The translations under genes were made by a program, and so were the position numbers. A DNA stretch of 48,113 nt, from positions 1 to 48,113 of the forward strand of contig JANQTJ010000025.1 in assembly GCA_030731745.1 (NCBI GenBank), read 5' to 3'. Source of the DNA: Flaviramulus sp. (GTDB lineage Bacteria; Bacteroidota; Bacteroidia; Flavobacteriales; Flavobacteriaceae). Shown here piece by piece: positions 1-7,600 of the stretch (position 1 is the first letter of the stretch; each line of letters opens with the position of its first letter). The notes below the pieces were generated by a model. The model was not told the origin of the DNA and searched no databases. It saw only the letters and a list, made by a program, of their open reading frames with translations.

Positions 1-112
1 GATTATCAGTAAGATGAACAACTTTTTTCTTTTAAATCATAATGCACAACGGGTTGAGTTATAATTATTTAATTTTTTTTGATATTAAATATATTTAATT
101 GATTCAAATTAC

Positions 113-120
113 TATTTTTG
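113..120 (+). promoter_or_regulatory. Bacteroidota -7 element for the candidate small RNA
   Basis: TATTTTTG matches the Bacteroidota -7 consensus TAnnTTTG exactly. A -33 TTG at the usual distance (17-23 bases) is not visible, so this is half a promoter. Transcription would start near 125, just before the structured stretch that ends in a terminator. Confidence 0.45.
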
Positions 121-291
121 CGCCAGACGAAAACAAATTGAACTATTGAATATTGTAAATAGGTCACAAATCGTCAACATTAGTGAAGATATTTGGCAGT
201 TGTACTGCTATGGTTGGGCTGATAGAGCAAGGTTACAGTCCCGTCCAGACCGCAAAATTGCTAAAAAGCTCTAATACTTTAGAGCTTTTTT
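121..291 (+). ncRNA. candidate structured small RNA, family unknown
   Basis: This stretch lies between a TAnnTTTG element and a strong intrinsic terminator and has no convincing reading frame. Its 3' half is more GC-rich than its surroundings and can fold. GCAGT 196-200 pairs with ACTGC 204-208 around a 3-base loop, and the G-rich stretch at about 212-219 can pair with the C-rich stretch at about 238-246, with wobble pairs. I compared it by memory with tmRNA, RNase P RNA, SRP RNA and common riboswitches and recognise none. 6S RNA remains possible because of the size (about 165 nt), but I do not see the long closing stem. It could also be the untranslated 3' end of a gene outside the window. 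Confidence 0.35.
263..291 (+). terminator. intrinsic terminator of the candidate small RNA
   Basis: A 12-bp perfect stem (263-274 with 279-290) closes a 4-base loop, and the T run continues to 292. The T-rich side follows the plus-strand stem, so it serves plus-strand transcription best. Confidence 0.8.
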
Positions 292-292
292 T

Positions 293-577
293 AGTTATTT
301 AAAGATGTTGTGTTGTTCCCGAAGTAAATTCGGGGAAGTAGTTTGCCAAAGCAATTTGGTATTCCAATGGAAAGCTTTCCTTTTTTCTGAATAGAAGATT
401 GGGATGCTTTTTTGCTTTTATAAAGGTTTACTTAAGAAACCATACCATAGTTAATTCTGCTTGATATTAAAGCTACTTTTTTTAATTAGAAAAAACTCAA
501 GATTCCATATATTACTATAACTAGCTTCAACTAATTTTGTAAATTGCATTTAATTAAATAATTATTTTTTTGTTTGT
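293..577. other. non-coding stretch before the LacI-type gene
   Basis: I find no supported gene here. Two small inverted repeats are visible: CCCGAA/TTCGGG at 318-334 with a 5-base spacer, and CCAAA/TTTGG at 346-359 with a 4-base spacer. Neither is followed by a clear T run. The 60 bases before the next start codon are T-rich with no exact TAnnTTTG. Confidence 0.5.
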
Positions 578-1585
578 ATGGTTACTTTAAAACAACTTGC
601 CAAAGAGTTAAATGTTTCAATTTCAACAGTTTCTAAAGCTTTAAATAATAGTGAAGAAATTGGAGAAGAAACCGTAAAACGGGTTAAAGAGTTAGCTGAA
701 TTATACAATTATAAGCCAAATAAAGTAGCCTTAAGTTTAAAAAACAACAAAACAAAAACTATTGGGGTTATTATCCCTAACATTCTTAATAGGTTTTTAG
801 CCAAAGTCCTTTTTGGAATTGAAAGAGAAGCTAATAAACATGGGTATAATATTATTACTTGTATTTCAAACGAATCTTTAGTTAAAGAAAAAGAAAGTTT
901 ACAATTATTAGCTAATGGGAGTGTTGATGGTTTTATTCTATCAGTAGCTGAGGAAACACAAATTAAAAATGAAATTGAACATTTTAAAAAAACAATAAAT
1001 GGTGGATTACCTATTGTAATGTTTGATAGAGTAGCGCATGATGTTATGTGTGATAAGGTTATTGTTGATGATTTTGATGCCACTTATAACGCTACCAAAA
1101 ACCTTGTAAAAGAGAAACGAAAACATGTAGCTTTTATTAGTAATATAAATGATTTGAGTGTTGGTAAATTAAGAGAAAGAGGTTACAATAAGGCAATTTT
1201 GGAATGCGGAACCATTTCTCCATTAGTCCTTAAAATTAAAAAGAAAGATGACCACCAAAAGAAAATAAAAGCTTTTTTTAAAAAGAATTCTGGAATTGAT
1301 GGTGTGATTGCAGCCGATAGCTCTTCGGGAATTATCGCCTTAAATACAGCAATTAATTTTGGGCTTAAAGTTCCAAAAGACATATCTGTAATTGGTTTTG
1401 CTAGTAAATCAGATTCTTTTCATTCACTACCTAAGTTAACAACTATTAGACAACATGCCAAAGAAATCGGCGAAAATGCGGCACAACTTTTGATTTTAAG
1501 AATGCAAAATACAGGTAAACCTGATGATGTTAAAACCAAAATAGTGAAGACAAGTTTGGTGAAAAACGGATCGACACTAAAATAA
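578..1585 (+). CDS. LacI-family transcriptional regulator
   Basis: A cytoplasmic DNA-binding repressor or activator of 335 aa, the usual LacI-family length. Residues 1-50 hold the LacI helix-turn-helix (LKQLAKELNVSISTVSKALN) and the hinge helix around 45-60. The periplasmic-binding-protein-like effector domain follows, starting at TIGVIIPNILNRF (about 61) and ending with the usual DISVIGFA and TTIRQ segments. The family senses sugars or nucleosides. No transporter, glycosidase or SusC/D pair lies next to it, so its target cannot be inferred from context. It stands alone, with non-coding DNA on both sides. The ATG start gives a complete helix-turn-helix and no earlier in-frame start is needed. 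Confidence 0.93.
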   Translation: MVTLKQLAKELNVSISTVSKALNNSEEIGEETVKRVKELAELYNYKPNKVALSLKNNKTKTIGVIIPNILNRFLAKVLFGIEREANKHGYNIITCISNESLVKEKESLQLLANGSVDGFILSVAEETQIKNEIEHFKKTINGGLPIVMFDRVAHDVMCDKVIVDDFDATYNATKNLVKEKRKHVAFISNINDLSVGKLRERGYNKAILECGTISPLVLKIKKKDDHQKKIKAFFKKNSGIDGVIAADSSSGIIALNTAINFGLKVPKDISVIGFASKSDSFHSLPKLTTIRQHAKEIGENAAQLLILRMQNTGKPDDVKTKIVKTSLVKNGSTLK

Positions 1586-1923
1586 TACTATAAAAAACTA
1601 GCCTTTTGTCGTTTTATCGATTTTATTATACATTTTATCTATAAAAAGTTGCAAATGAATTCTGTTTAACCTAATTTAGCATCATCTTATCGAGCGCCCA
1701 TTATTTCCCTAAGTTCGAAAAAGATAAAATTAATCCATTTTGACTTTATAAGTCATATTCCCTCAAAGTAACATATTAAAGAATCGTTATGCATTTTGTG
1801 CTTTCGATTTTGAGTTAATTATCCATTTTTTCCCTCAACCAAGAACTTGTTTTTCAAGGTCTTAGTTAACTATTTAATTTAAAAAAATAAAGAAAAACTG
1901 TTTAACCTTAAAATCGATTTAAT
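1586..1923. promoter_or_regulatory. non-coding region with repeated TTCCCT(C/A)A motif
   Basis: This 338-base gap contains three same-orientation copies of a short motif: TTCCCTAA at 1705-1712 and TTCCCTCAA at 1758-1766 and 1830-1838. There is also an inverted repeat TGACTT/AAGTCA at 1741-1755 and a repeated CTGTTTAACCT near both ends of the gap. They lie upstream of the small lipoprotein and the TPR kinase/regulator pair. I infer a regulatory region; no protein can be assigned to the motif. Confidence 0.35.
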
Positions 1924-2070
1924 ATGAAAACCTTAAAAATTACTTTAATCTTAGCCTTACTTTTTGCATCTTTTACTTCTTGTACAAAACAAGATTTAAA
2001 TGAAGATGATTTATTAGAATCACCTGAAACACAAGAAATTCAATTTACTGGTGGTACGGTTAAAGAATAA
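1924..2070 (+). CDS. small lipoprotein (48 aa), unknown function
   Basis: The reading frame is short but complete. A Lys-containing n-region and hydrophobic core (residues 4-16) lead to a lipobox ending at Cys20 (FTSC), so the mature lipidated peptide would be only 29 residues. The sequence after the Cys is acidic (QDLNEDD), resembling the acidic signal that sends Bacteroidota lipoproteins to the cell surface. The C-terminus carries a TGG segment. A perfect 16-bp terminator follows 21 bases after the stop, so it can be made as its own short transcript. It sits just before a TPR sensor kinase. Such small exported peptides next to TPR kinase genes suggest a signal or a sensor accessory; that is inference. 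Confidence 0.72.
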   Translation: MKTLKITLILALLFASFTSCTKQDLNEDDLLESPETQEIQFTGGTVKE

Positions 2071-2091
2071 TAAAAAATAAATTTTTAGTTG

Positions 2092-2130
2092 AAAGCCTCT
2101 TTACAAATCATCTTTTGTAAAGAGGCTTTT
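2092..2130 (+). terminator. strong intrinsic terminator after the small lipoprotein
   Basis: A perfect 16-bp stem (2092-2107 with 2114-2129), a 6-base loop and a short T run. It separates the lipoprotein transcript from the kinase gene, or attenuates read-through into it. Confidence 0.9.
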
Positions 2131-2191
2131 TAATTTACATAAATGAAAAATTATAAATACATTTGAAAAATGAGCTAACTAATTTATCAAA

Positions 2192-4018
2192 TTGAGGAAT
2201 ACTTTAATTTACATTCTTGTACAATGTTGTTTTTTTAATTTTGGACACTCTCAGATAGATGTATCAAAAGTAGATTCTATTCATAAAAATATTTATAATT
2301 TTAAAATTACTGACTCAACTAATTTAGCTTTTTCCTACTATAGTTTAGGTGAGGAATACAGGCATAATTTTTTGACGGATAGCGCTTATTATTACTATAA
2401 TAGAGCCGAAAAAATCTCTAGAAAATTAAATAGTAAGCTCCTTTTGGCTAAAACACTTTACGGTATTAGCGTTATTCAATCTGAGGAAAAAGATTATACA
2501 GGAGCAGAGGTTACTTCTTTTGAGGCTATTTCACTCCTTGAAAAAATTGAGAATGAAGATGAGGTGGATAGATATAAGTCTTATGTTTATAATAATTTAG
2601 CAATTAGTTTTGGCGAGTTACAAAGATTTGAAGAATCTATTAAATATCATGAAAAGTCATTAGAATTAAGAAAGAAATTAAAAAATCAAAACATTATTGA
2701 TAATTCCTTGAACAATATAGGTTTCCTATATAAAAATTTTAAAAAATATGATCTAGCTTTGACTTATTTTAATCAGATTTTAGAAAATAAAAATTTGATT
2801 AATGAGCGCCCCAGTTTATATGCATTGGTATTAGACAATTATGCTCACACATTATTTCAATTAGATAATTATAAAGAACTCCCACAATTATATTTACGAG
2901 CATTAAAGGTTAGTGATAGTATTGGTTTAAATGGTTATACTTCAATAATTATTAATCAACATTTAGCAGAATATTACGATGTTAAAAATCAAAAAGATTC
3001 TGCACTATACTTTGCATATAAGGCTAAAAATATTTCAGAACAATTTTATAATGATGATTTATTAAAATCGCTTAAACTCCTTTCTGAAATAGAAGAAGGA
3101 GAAAAGTCTGTTAAATATTTGAACGATTATATAAAATTAAGCGATAGTTTAATAAAAGTTGAAAGAGCCACACGTGATAAGTATGCTAGAATACGTTTTG
3201 AAACAGATCAAATAGAAGAGGAAAATATCCAAATTGCTAAAGAAAGGATGTGGTTATTAATTATTTCTGTTGTTGTAATAATTACCTCTTTTTTATTATA
3301 CGTTGTATTTTACCAAAGAAACAAAAATAAGGAGTTACAATTTATTCAAAAACAACAAGAAACTAACGAAGAAATTTATAACCTCATGTTATCTCAAAAT
3401 GAAAGTATTGAAGAGGCTAGATCAGCAGAGAAGAAAAGAATTTCAGAAGAGTTACACGATGGAGTTTTAGGAAGATTATTTGGTACACGCCTAAGTTTAG
3501 ATAGTTTAAATATGAATAATAGCAATGATGCTATTAAAAATAGGAGCCAATATATAGACGAGCTAAAATCTATTGAGGACGATATTAGGAAAGTTTCCCA
3601 TGATTTAAATACTGATTTCGTTTCAGGTTCGGGTTTTATAGATATTATAAAGACTTTAGTAGAAACCCAATCAATGGCTTATAAATTAACGTATAATTTC
3701 CAACACGATGATGGAATAAGTTGGGACGAAGTATCTAATAAAAATAAAATTCATATTTATAGAATAATCCAAGAATCACTTCATAATATATATAAACACG
3801 CCAACGCAACTGATGTAAAAATTAGTTTTAAACTAAAAAATAATGTAATTTGCTTAAACATGCTCGATAATGGTGCAGGATTCGATGTAAATAAAGTTAA
3901 AACCGGAATAGGACTTAAAAATATGAATTCTAGAATTAAAGAAATTAATGGAGTTTTAAAAATTACATCCCAAAAAAATATTGGGACAACAGTAAATATT
4001 GAAATGCCTATTTCCTAA
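2192..4018 (+). CDS. TPR-containing sensor histidine kinase (HisKA_3 type)
   Basis: A membrane sensor kinase of 608 aa. A signal peptide (about 1-21, ending HSQ) exports the N-terminal region, which holds a run of tetratricopeptide repeats (about 40-320). One membrane segment follows at about 352-372, then a cytoplasmic coiled linker. The kinase core has the HisKA_3 H-box EKKRISEELHDG with His422 as likely phosphate acceptor. The HATPase domain has the N-box region (IQESLHNIYKHA) and a DNGAGF G-box. The start is TTG, because the upstream ATG runs straight into a stop and the TTG start gives a full signal peptide. The response regulator begins 8 bases downstream. Periplasmic TPRs usually bind proteins or peptides, so the input may be a protein. 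Confidence 0.92.
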   Translation: MRNTLIYILVQCCFFNFGHSQIDVSKVDSIHKNIYNFKITDSTNLAFSYYSLGEEYRHNFLTDSAYYYYNRAEKISRKLNSKLLLAKTLYGISVIQSEEKDYTGAEVTSFEAISLLEKIENEDEVDRYKSYVYNNLAISFGELQRFEESIKYHEKSLELRKKLKNQNIIDNSLNNIGFLYKNFKKYDLALTYFNQILENKNLINERPSLYALVLDNYAHTLFQLDNYKELPQLYLRALKVSDSIGLNGYTSIIINQHLAEYYDVKNQKDSALYFAYKAKNISEQFYNDDLLKSLKLLSEIEEGEKSVKYLNDYIKLSDSLIKVERATRDKYARIRFETDQIEEENIQIAKERMWLLIISVVVIITSFLLYVVFYQRNKNKELQFIQKQQETNEEIYNLMLSQNESIEEARSAEKKRISEELHDGVLGRLFGTRLSLDSLNMNNSNDAIKNRSQYIDELKSIEDDIRKVSHDLNTDFVSGSGFIDIIKTLVETQSMAYKLTYNFQHDDGISWDEVSNKNKIHIYRIIQESLHNIYKHANATDVKISFKLKNNVICLNMLDNGAGFDVNKVKTGIGLKNMNSRIKEINGVLKITSQKNIGTTVNIEMPIS

Positions 4019-4026
4019 AATAAATT

Positions 4027-4698
4027 ATGATTGAGAAATTAAAAATATTAATGATAGACGATCATCCCATGATTATTGAAGGGTATCAAAATACATTGCT
4101 TTTTAGTAAAAAGGATAATCAAGAATTAAAAATTGATATAGCAAATAATTGCGATGAAGCTATAAAGTATATAGATAAAGCTGTACAAGAATTGCCTTAT
4201 GATGTGTTATTTGTAGATATTAGCTTACCGCCATCCACTGATGGCTCTATTAATTCAGGAGAAGACTTGGCTGAATATGCACGTAAAGTTTTACCCAAGT
4301 CTAAAATTATAATTTTGACTATGTTTAATGAATCATTTAGGATTTATAATATTATAAAAACCATTGATCCAGAGGGGTTTTTAATTAAAAGTGATTTAAC
4401 ATCTAAAGAGTTAGCTAGTGCATTTCAAGCGGTATTAAAAAATCCGCCTTTTTATAGCGGTACGGTTAACAGTCACATCAGAAAAACAATTACAACTGAT
4501 ATTATAATTGATGATAAAAACAGAAAAATTCTTCATCTTTTATCTCAAGGTATAAAAACTAAAAACCTTGCAGCGCATTTAGATATTTCACTAAGCGCTG
4601 TTGAAAAAAGGAAAAAGCAACTTAGAGATATATTTGATGTTAATGATGGGCAGGATGAAACTTTATTGAATAATGCCAAAGACAAAGGGTTTTTGTAA
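4027..4698 (+). CDS. response regulator with C-terminal helix-turn-helix
   Basis: The partner of the upstream TPR kinase: a 223 aa DNA-binding regulator. The receiver domain (about 5-130) has the acidic pair Asp11/Asp12, phospho-acceptor Asp64 (FVDISLPP), the switch Thr in IIILTMF and the conserved Lys in FLIKSD. A linker leads to a C-terminal LuxR/NarL-like helix-turn-helix (about 160-205). Its recognition helix, SLSAVEKRKKQLRDIF, departs from the usual LuxR form TVKxHxxNI, so the DNA site may be unusual. HisKA_3 kinases typically pair with regulators of this class, which agrees with the two genes being 8 bases apart. The TTCCCT(C/A)A copies upstream of the operon are candidate sites, by inference. 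Confidence 0.9.
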   Translation: MIEKLKILMIDDHPMIIEGYQNTLLFSKKDNQELKIDIANNCDEAIKYIDKAVQELPYDVLFVDISLPPSTDGSINSGEDLAEYARKVLPKSKIIILTMFNESFRIYNIIKTIDPEGFLIKSDLTSKELASAFQAVLKNPPFYSGTVNSHIRKTITTDIIIDDKNRKILHLLSQGIKTKNLAAHLDISLSAVEKRKKQLRDIFDVNDGQDETLLNNAKDKGFL

Positions 4699-4810
4699 GT
4701 AAAGTTTTACAAAATAAAACTGATTCTAAATTAATTAGAAAAATAATAATTTTTTTACCGCTTGTAATCCCTTGATATACTTATAAACTACTTTTTACCC
4801 GTAAATGTCT

Positions 4811-4825
4811 TGTGGGTTTCCCACA
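4811..4825. repeat. small inverted repeat TGTGGG/CCCACA
   Basis: Perfect 6-bp arms around a 3-base spacer, in the gap after the response regulator. The same TGTGG/CCACA core recurs in the terminator hairpin about 110 bases downstream. It may be a weak first terminator or a relic of a duplicated hairpin. Confidence 0.4.
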
Positions 4826-4920
4826 GTTTAAAATGAAATCCTATAACTATATTTGATTGATCAACGTGTCAAAATTAATTAATCCCTCAATTATTTTTGT
4901 TGATAATAGCAATTTACAAA

Positions 4921-4951
4921 AGCCCTGTGGCGGTGAGAGACCCACAGGGCT
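4921..4951. terminator. bidirectional terminator between convergent genes
   Basis: A perfect 10-bp GC-rich stem (4921-4930 with 4942-4951) with an 11-base loop, between the response regulator (ending 4698) and the minus-strand DUF456 gene (ending 4962). T-rich sequence flanks it, more so on the plus strand, so it can stop transcription from both sides. Confidence 0.75.
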
Positions 4952-4961
4952 TATCTTTTAT

Positions 4962-5465
4962 TTAAAATTGGAATATTGTGTTTTTGTAATTCCAAATGAT
5001 ACTAATAAAAAGTCCTAAATAAATAATAGCCGCTACAAATTTTATAAAGGTTGAAGTTAAAAAACCAATAAAAGAACCAAATGCAGCTTTAGTAGCTGTT
5101 TTAGAATCACTTTTATTAATTAATTCGCCAATTAAAGCTCCAGCAAAGGGACCCAGTATAATGCCTCCTGGAATTGGTGCTATTAATCCAATAATTAAAC
5201 CAATAGATGTTCCTATCAGACCATACCTACTACCTCCAAATCTCTTTGTACCCATTGCAGGAATTATATAATCTAAAAACCAAAAAAAAACTGCCACAAC
5301 TAGAGTGATTGTTAAAAAGGATTTATTCATTGGGACTGCTTTAGTAAAATGAATAATTAATAGGCCAACCCAACTAGTAAGTGGTCCAGGTAAAATAGGT
5401 AAAAAGCTACCTATGATGCCTAAAAGCATTAAAAAAGTAGCGATGATAAACAAAATAATATCCAT
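4962..5465 (-). CDS. DUF456 family membrane protein
   Basis: A 167 aa integral membrane protein with about five hydrophobic segments. It matches the DUF456 pattern: a first hairpin with SFLPILPGP, a central glycine-rich segment (GLIAPIPGGIILGPFAGALIGEL) and a final segment ending in an aromatic stretch. No catalytic residues are apparent and the biochemical role of the family is not established. It is divergent from the BlaI-type repressor, and its start lies about 58 bases from the nearest of the three operators. It could therefore be co-controlled by that repressor; this is inference from position only. Confidence 0.82.
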   Translation of the reverse strand: MDIILFIIATFLMLLGIIGSFLPILPGPLTSWVGLLIIHFTKAVPMNKSFLTITLVVAVFFWFLDYIIPAMGTKRFGGSRYGLIGTSIGLIIGLIAPIPGGIILGPFAGALIGELINKSDSKTATKAAFGSFIGFLTSTFIKFVAAIIYLGLFISIIWNYKNTIFQF

Positions 5466-5522
5466 AATCTATTTAAGATTTACCCTTCTTAGACGCTAAA
5501 TAAAGTTAAAAGTTACAGTTTA

Positions 5523-5582
5523 AACTAAAAAATTAGTTAAAACTAATTATTTAGTTATATTTGTTTAACTAAAAGTTTAGTT
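5523..5582 (+). promoter_or_regulatory. three BlaI-type operators, AACTAA-N4-TTAGTT
   Basis: Three perfect inverted repeats AACTAA-N4-TTAGTT start at 5523, 5541 and 5567, with spacers AAAA, TTAT and AAGT. BlaI/MecI repressors bind dyads built on ACTA/TAGT-type half sites, and this array sits directly before a BlaI-like gene. The middle copy runs into the -7 element and the last covers the expected transcription start, so repressor binding would block initiation. The first copy could also affect the divergent DUF456 gene. Confidence 0.8.
5556..5563 (+). promoter_or_regulatory. -7 promoter element of the BlaI operon
   Basis: TATATTTG is an exact TAnnTTTG match, overlapping the last base of the second operator and lying 3 bases before the third. 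Transcription would begin near 5569, inside the third operator. A -33 TTG is not clear. Confidence 0.7.
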
Positions 5583-5598
5583 GAAAATAAATAAATAA

Positions 5599-5973
5599 AT
5601 GCATAAGATTATGAAACAACTTACAAAAGCTGAAGAGGATATCATGCAAATACTATGGCTATTAAAAAAAGCTAATGTAAAAACCATTATTGAAGAATTT
5701 CCAGAGCCTAAACCTGCATATAATACCGTTTCAACCATTGTTAGGATTTTAGAGAGCAAAGGTTTTGTTGATTATGAAAAAGAAGGTAAAGGTCATGTGT
5801 ATTTCCCAATCTTAGAAAAGCAAGACTATAGTAATCAATCTTTAAATAAATTAGTTGATAATTATTTTCAAGGGTCGTTTAAAAGTATGGTTTCATTTTT
5901 CGTAAAAAAAAACGATATGAGTGTTACTGAGTTAGAATCAGTTTTGAAAGAAATTAATAATAAAAACATTTAG
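5599..5973 (+). CDS. BlaI/MecI-family transcriptional repressor
   Basis: A 124 aa winged-helix repressor of the penicillinase-repressor family. The N-terminal two thirds (about 7-75) match it: LTKAEEDIMQILW, the recognition-helix region PAYNTVSTIVRIL and the wing (EGKGHVYFPIL). The C-terminal part (about 80-124) would be the dimerisation region and the site cut when the signal arrives. A second ATG at 5611 gives a start closer to the usual family N-terminus (MKQLTKAEE), so the first four residues are uncertain. The antirepressor gene starts 1 base after the stop. Three operators overlap its promoter, so it very likely represses itself. No beta-lactamase gene is nearby, so drug resistance is not the likely output. 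Confidence 0.93.
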   Translation: MHKIMKQLTKAEEDIMQILWLLKKANVKTIIEEFPEPKPAYNTVSTIVRILESKGFVDYEKEGKGHVYFPILEKQDYSNQSLNKLVDNYFQGSFKSMVSFFVKKNDMSVTELESVLKEINNKNI

Positions 5974-5974
5974 T

Positions 5975-7600
5975 ATGTTACAGTTTATCATTCTAACCAT
6001 AGCCTTTCAAACATTTTTCTTGTTAGTGTTTGATGTGTTTTTAAAAAAAGAAACCTTTTTTAATTGGAATCGTTTATATCTTATTTCTACAGCTATCCTG
6101 TCTGTTATTTTACCATTTGTTAAAGTTGAAAGCTTTAAAAATGTGTTGCCAAAACAATACATTATTAAGTTGCCAGAAGTTTTTATAGGAGAAGAGGTTA
6201 AAGAAACTACAACAAAAGTAGTAACAGAAACTATAGCGCCAAATGTTCAATATGTTTTTAATTGGGAAGTTTTTTTGTATGTTGGTATGTTTCTAGCAGC
6301 CATCTTATTCTTTTTTAAAATTATTAAAATATGCTGGCTATTATACAAAAACCCAAAGAGTAAAATAGACCGTTTTAATATTATTAAACTATTAAACTGT
6401 ACAGCAGCTTTTTCATTTTTTAATTATATTTTTTTAGGAGAATGTTTAACTGAGGAAGAAAAGGCATCTATTTTGAAACATGAAATTGTGCATGTAAAGC
6501 AAAAGCATACATTAGATTTATTATTTTTTGAAGTGTTACGTATTATTTTCTGGTACAACCCTTTGGTGTATATGTATCAAAACAGAATCATGGTGATTCA
6601 TGAGTTTATTGCCGATGCCGAAGCCATTAAACACGAAAATAAATCAAGTTACTATCAAAACTTATTATCACAAGTTTTTCAAATCAAAAATATATCATTC
6701 ATTAATCCATTTTTCAAACAATCATTAATCAAAAAACGAATCGTTATGTTACAAAAATCAAAATCAAAACAAATTAACCTTTTTAAGTATGCTCTTATAA
6801 TTCCTGTGGTTTTAGGGATGTTAATATATAACTCTTCTTATGCTCAAGAAAAGAATTTAGAAGTTATAGAAGAAGTTGTAGAAATTGTAAAACTAGAAGA
6901 TACTCCTTTAGTCAATAAATTAAGCCGTCTTTCAAGACAAATCCAAGTACAAGGAAATATCAGTGACGAAGAAAATAACGGTTTGGAATTATTACTGAAA
7001 ATAGCAAAACAAGATGTTTTAGATTCAAACTTAATAGGGCAGGTACAAACCTTTATGAATAGAGACCCAAAAACGACTTTAATATCAAAAATATCGGATG
7101 TTTTTCAGCAAATCCAAATTCAGGGAAACATCTCTAACGAAGAAGAAAAAGCCTTAAAAAAACTATTAGTTTTAACAAGTAACAATGGATTAAACGACCC
7201 TTTTTTTGCTGATATAATAGATGAGGTTGAAATACCTTACGGTGTTATAGCCCAACCACCAGTATTTCCTGGTTGTGAAGATTTGAAGGATGAAGCACAA
7301 AAAAAGTGTACCTCAAATAATATAGCTAACCATGTAAATAAAAATTTCAATACAAAATTGTCAAACGATTTGAAATTAACAGGTAAACAACGTATTAATG
7401 TTATTTTTAAAATTAATACAGATGGTAATATTATAGGAGTTCGCTCAAGAGCGCCTCATCCAGAATTGGAGAAAGAAGCCATTAGAGTTGTTAACTTACT
7501 GCCTAAAATGATACCAGGCGAGCAAAAAGGAAAAAAAGTGAATGTACCTTATTCCTTACCAATAATTTTTCAAGTAGCAGATAATAAAAAGAATGATTAG
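5975..7600 (+). CDS. M56 (BlaR1-like) metallopeptidase with TonB C-terminal domain
   Basis: A membrane antirepressor of 541 aa paired with the BlaI-type gene. The N-terminal half has membrane segments at about 3-20, 34-48 and 98-118. The M56 zinc peptidase follows, with HEIVH at 169-173 and a downstream acidic ligand region (HEFIADAEA, 209-217). A last membrane segment lies at about 270-290. The rest is outside the inner membrane: an internal duplication (about 314-345 and 371-401, each with Q-I-QGNIS), then a TonB_C-type domain (about 425-535) opening with the PVFPGCE motif. There is no penicillin-binding sensor domain. In the family, signal-induced proteolysis ends in loss of the BlaI repressor. 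The ligand here is unknown, and the TonB-like part suggests contact with an envelope protein. Confidence 0.9.
   Translation: MLQFIILTIAFQTFFLLVFDVFLKKETFFNWNRLYLISTAILSVILPFVKVESFKNVLPKQYIIKLPEVFIGEEVKETTTKVVTETIAPNVQYVFNWEVFLYVGMFLAAILFFFKIIKICWLLYKNPKSKIDRFNIIKLLNCTAAFSFFNYIFLGECLTEEEKASILKHEIVHVKQKHTLDLLFFEVLRIIFWYNPLVYMYQNRIMVIHEFIADAEAIKHENKSSYYQNLLSQVFQIKNISFINPFFKQSLIKKRIVMLQKSKSKQINLFKYALIIPVVLGMLIYNSSYAQEKNLEVIEEVVEIVKLEDTPLVNKLSRLSRQIQVQGNISDEENNGLELLLKIAKQDVLDSNLIGQVQTFMNRDPKTTLISKISDVFQQIQIQGNISNEEEKALKKLLVLTSNNGLNDPFFADIIDEVEIPYGVIAQPPVFPGCEDLKDEAQKKCTSNNIANHVNKNFNTKLSNDLKLTGKQRINVIFKINTDGNIIGVRSRAPHPELEKEAIRVVNLLPKMIPGEQKGKKVNVPYSLPIIFQVADNKKND

Noticed and set aside
190-260. 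tRNA- or tmRNA-like T-arm in the candidate small RNA (GGTTACAGTCC)
   Set aside because: The loop lacks the conserved TTCRANT pattern, no acceptor stem pairs around it, and no anticodon arm or tag peptide is found.
5577-5759. Minus-strand open frame across the start of the BlaI-like gene
   Set aside because: It overlaps the operator array and the conserved helix-turn-helix coding sequence; no independent support.
5599-7600. Beta-lactam resistance operon
   Set aside because: A BlaI-like repressor and BlaR1-like peptidase are present, but the sensor has no penicillin-binding domain and no beta-lactamase gene is in the window.
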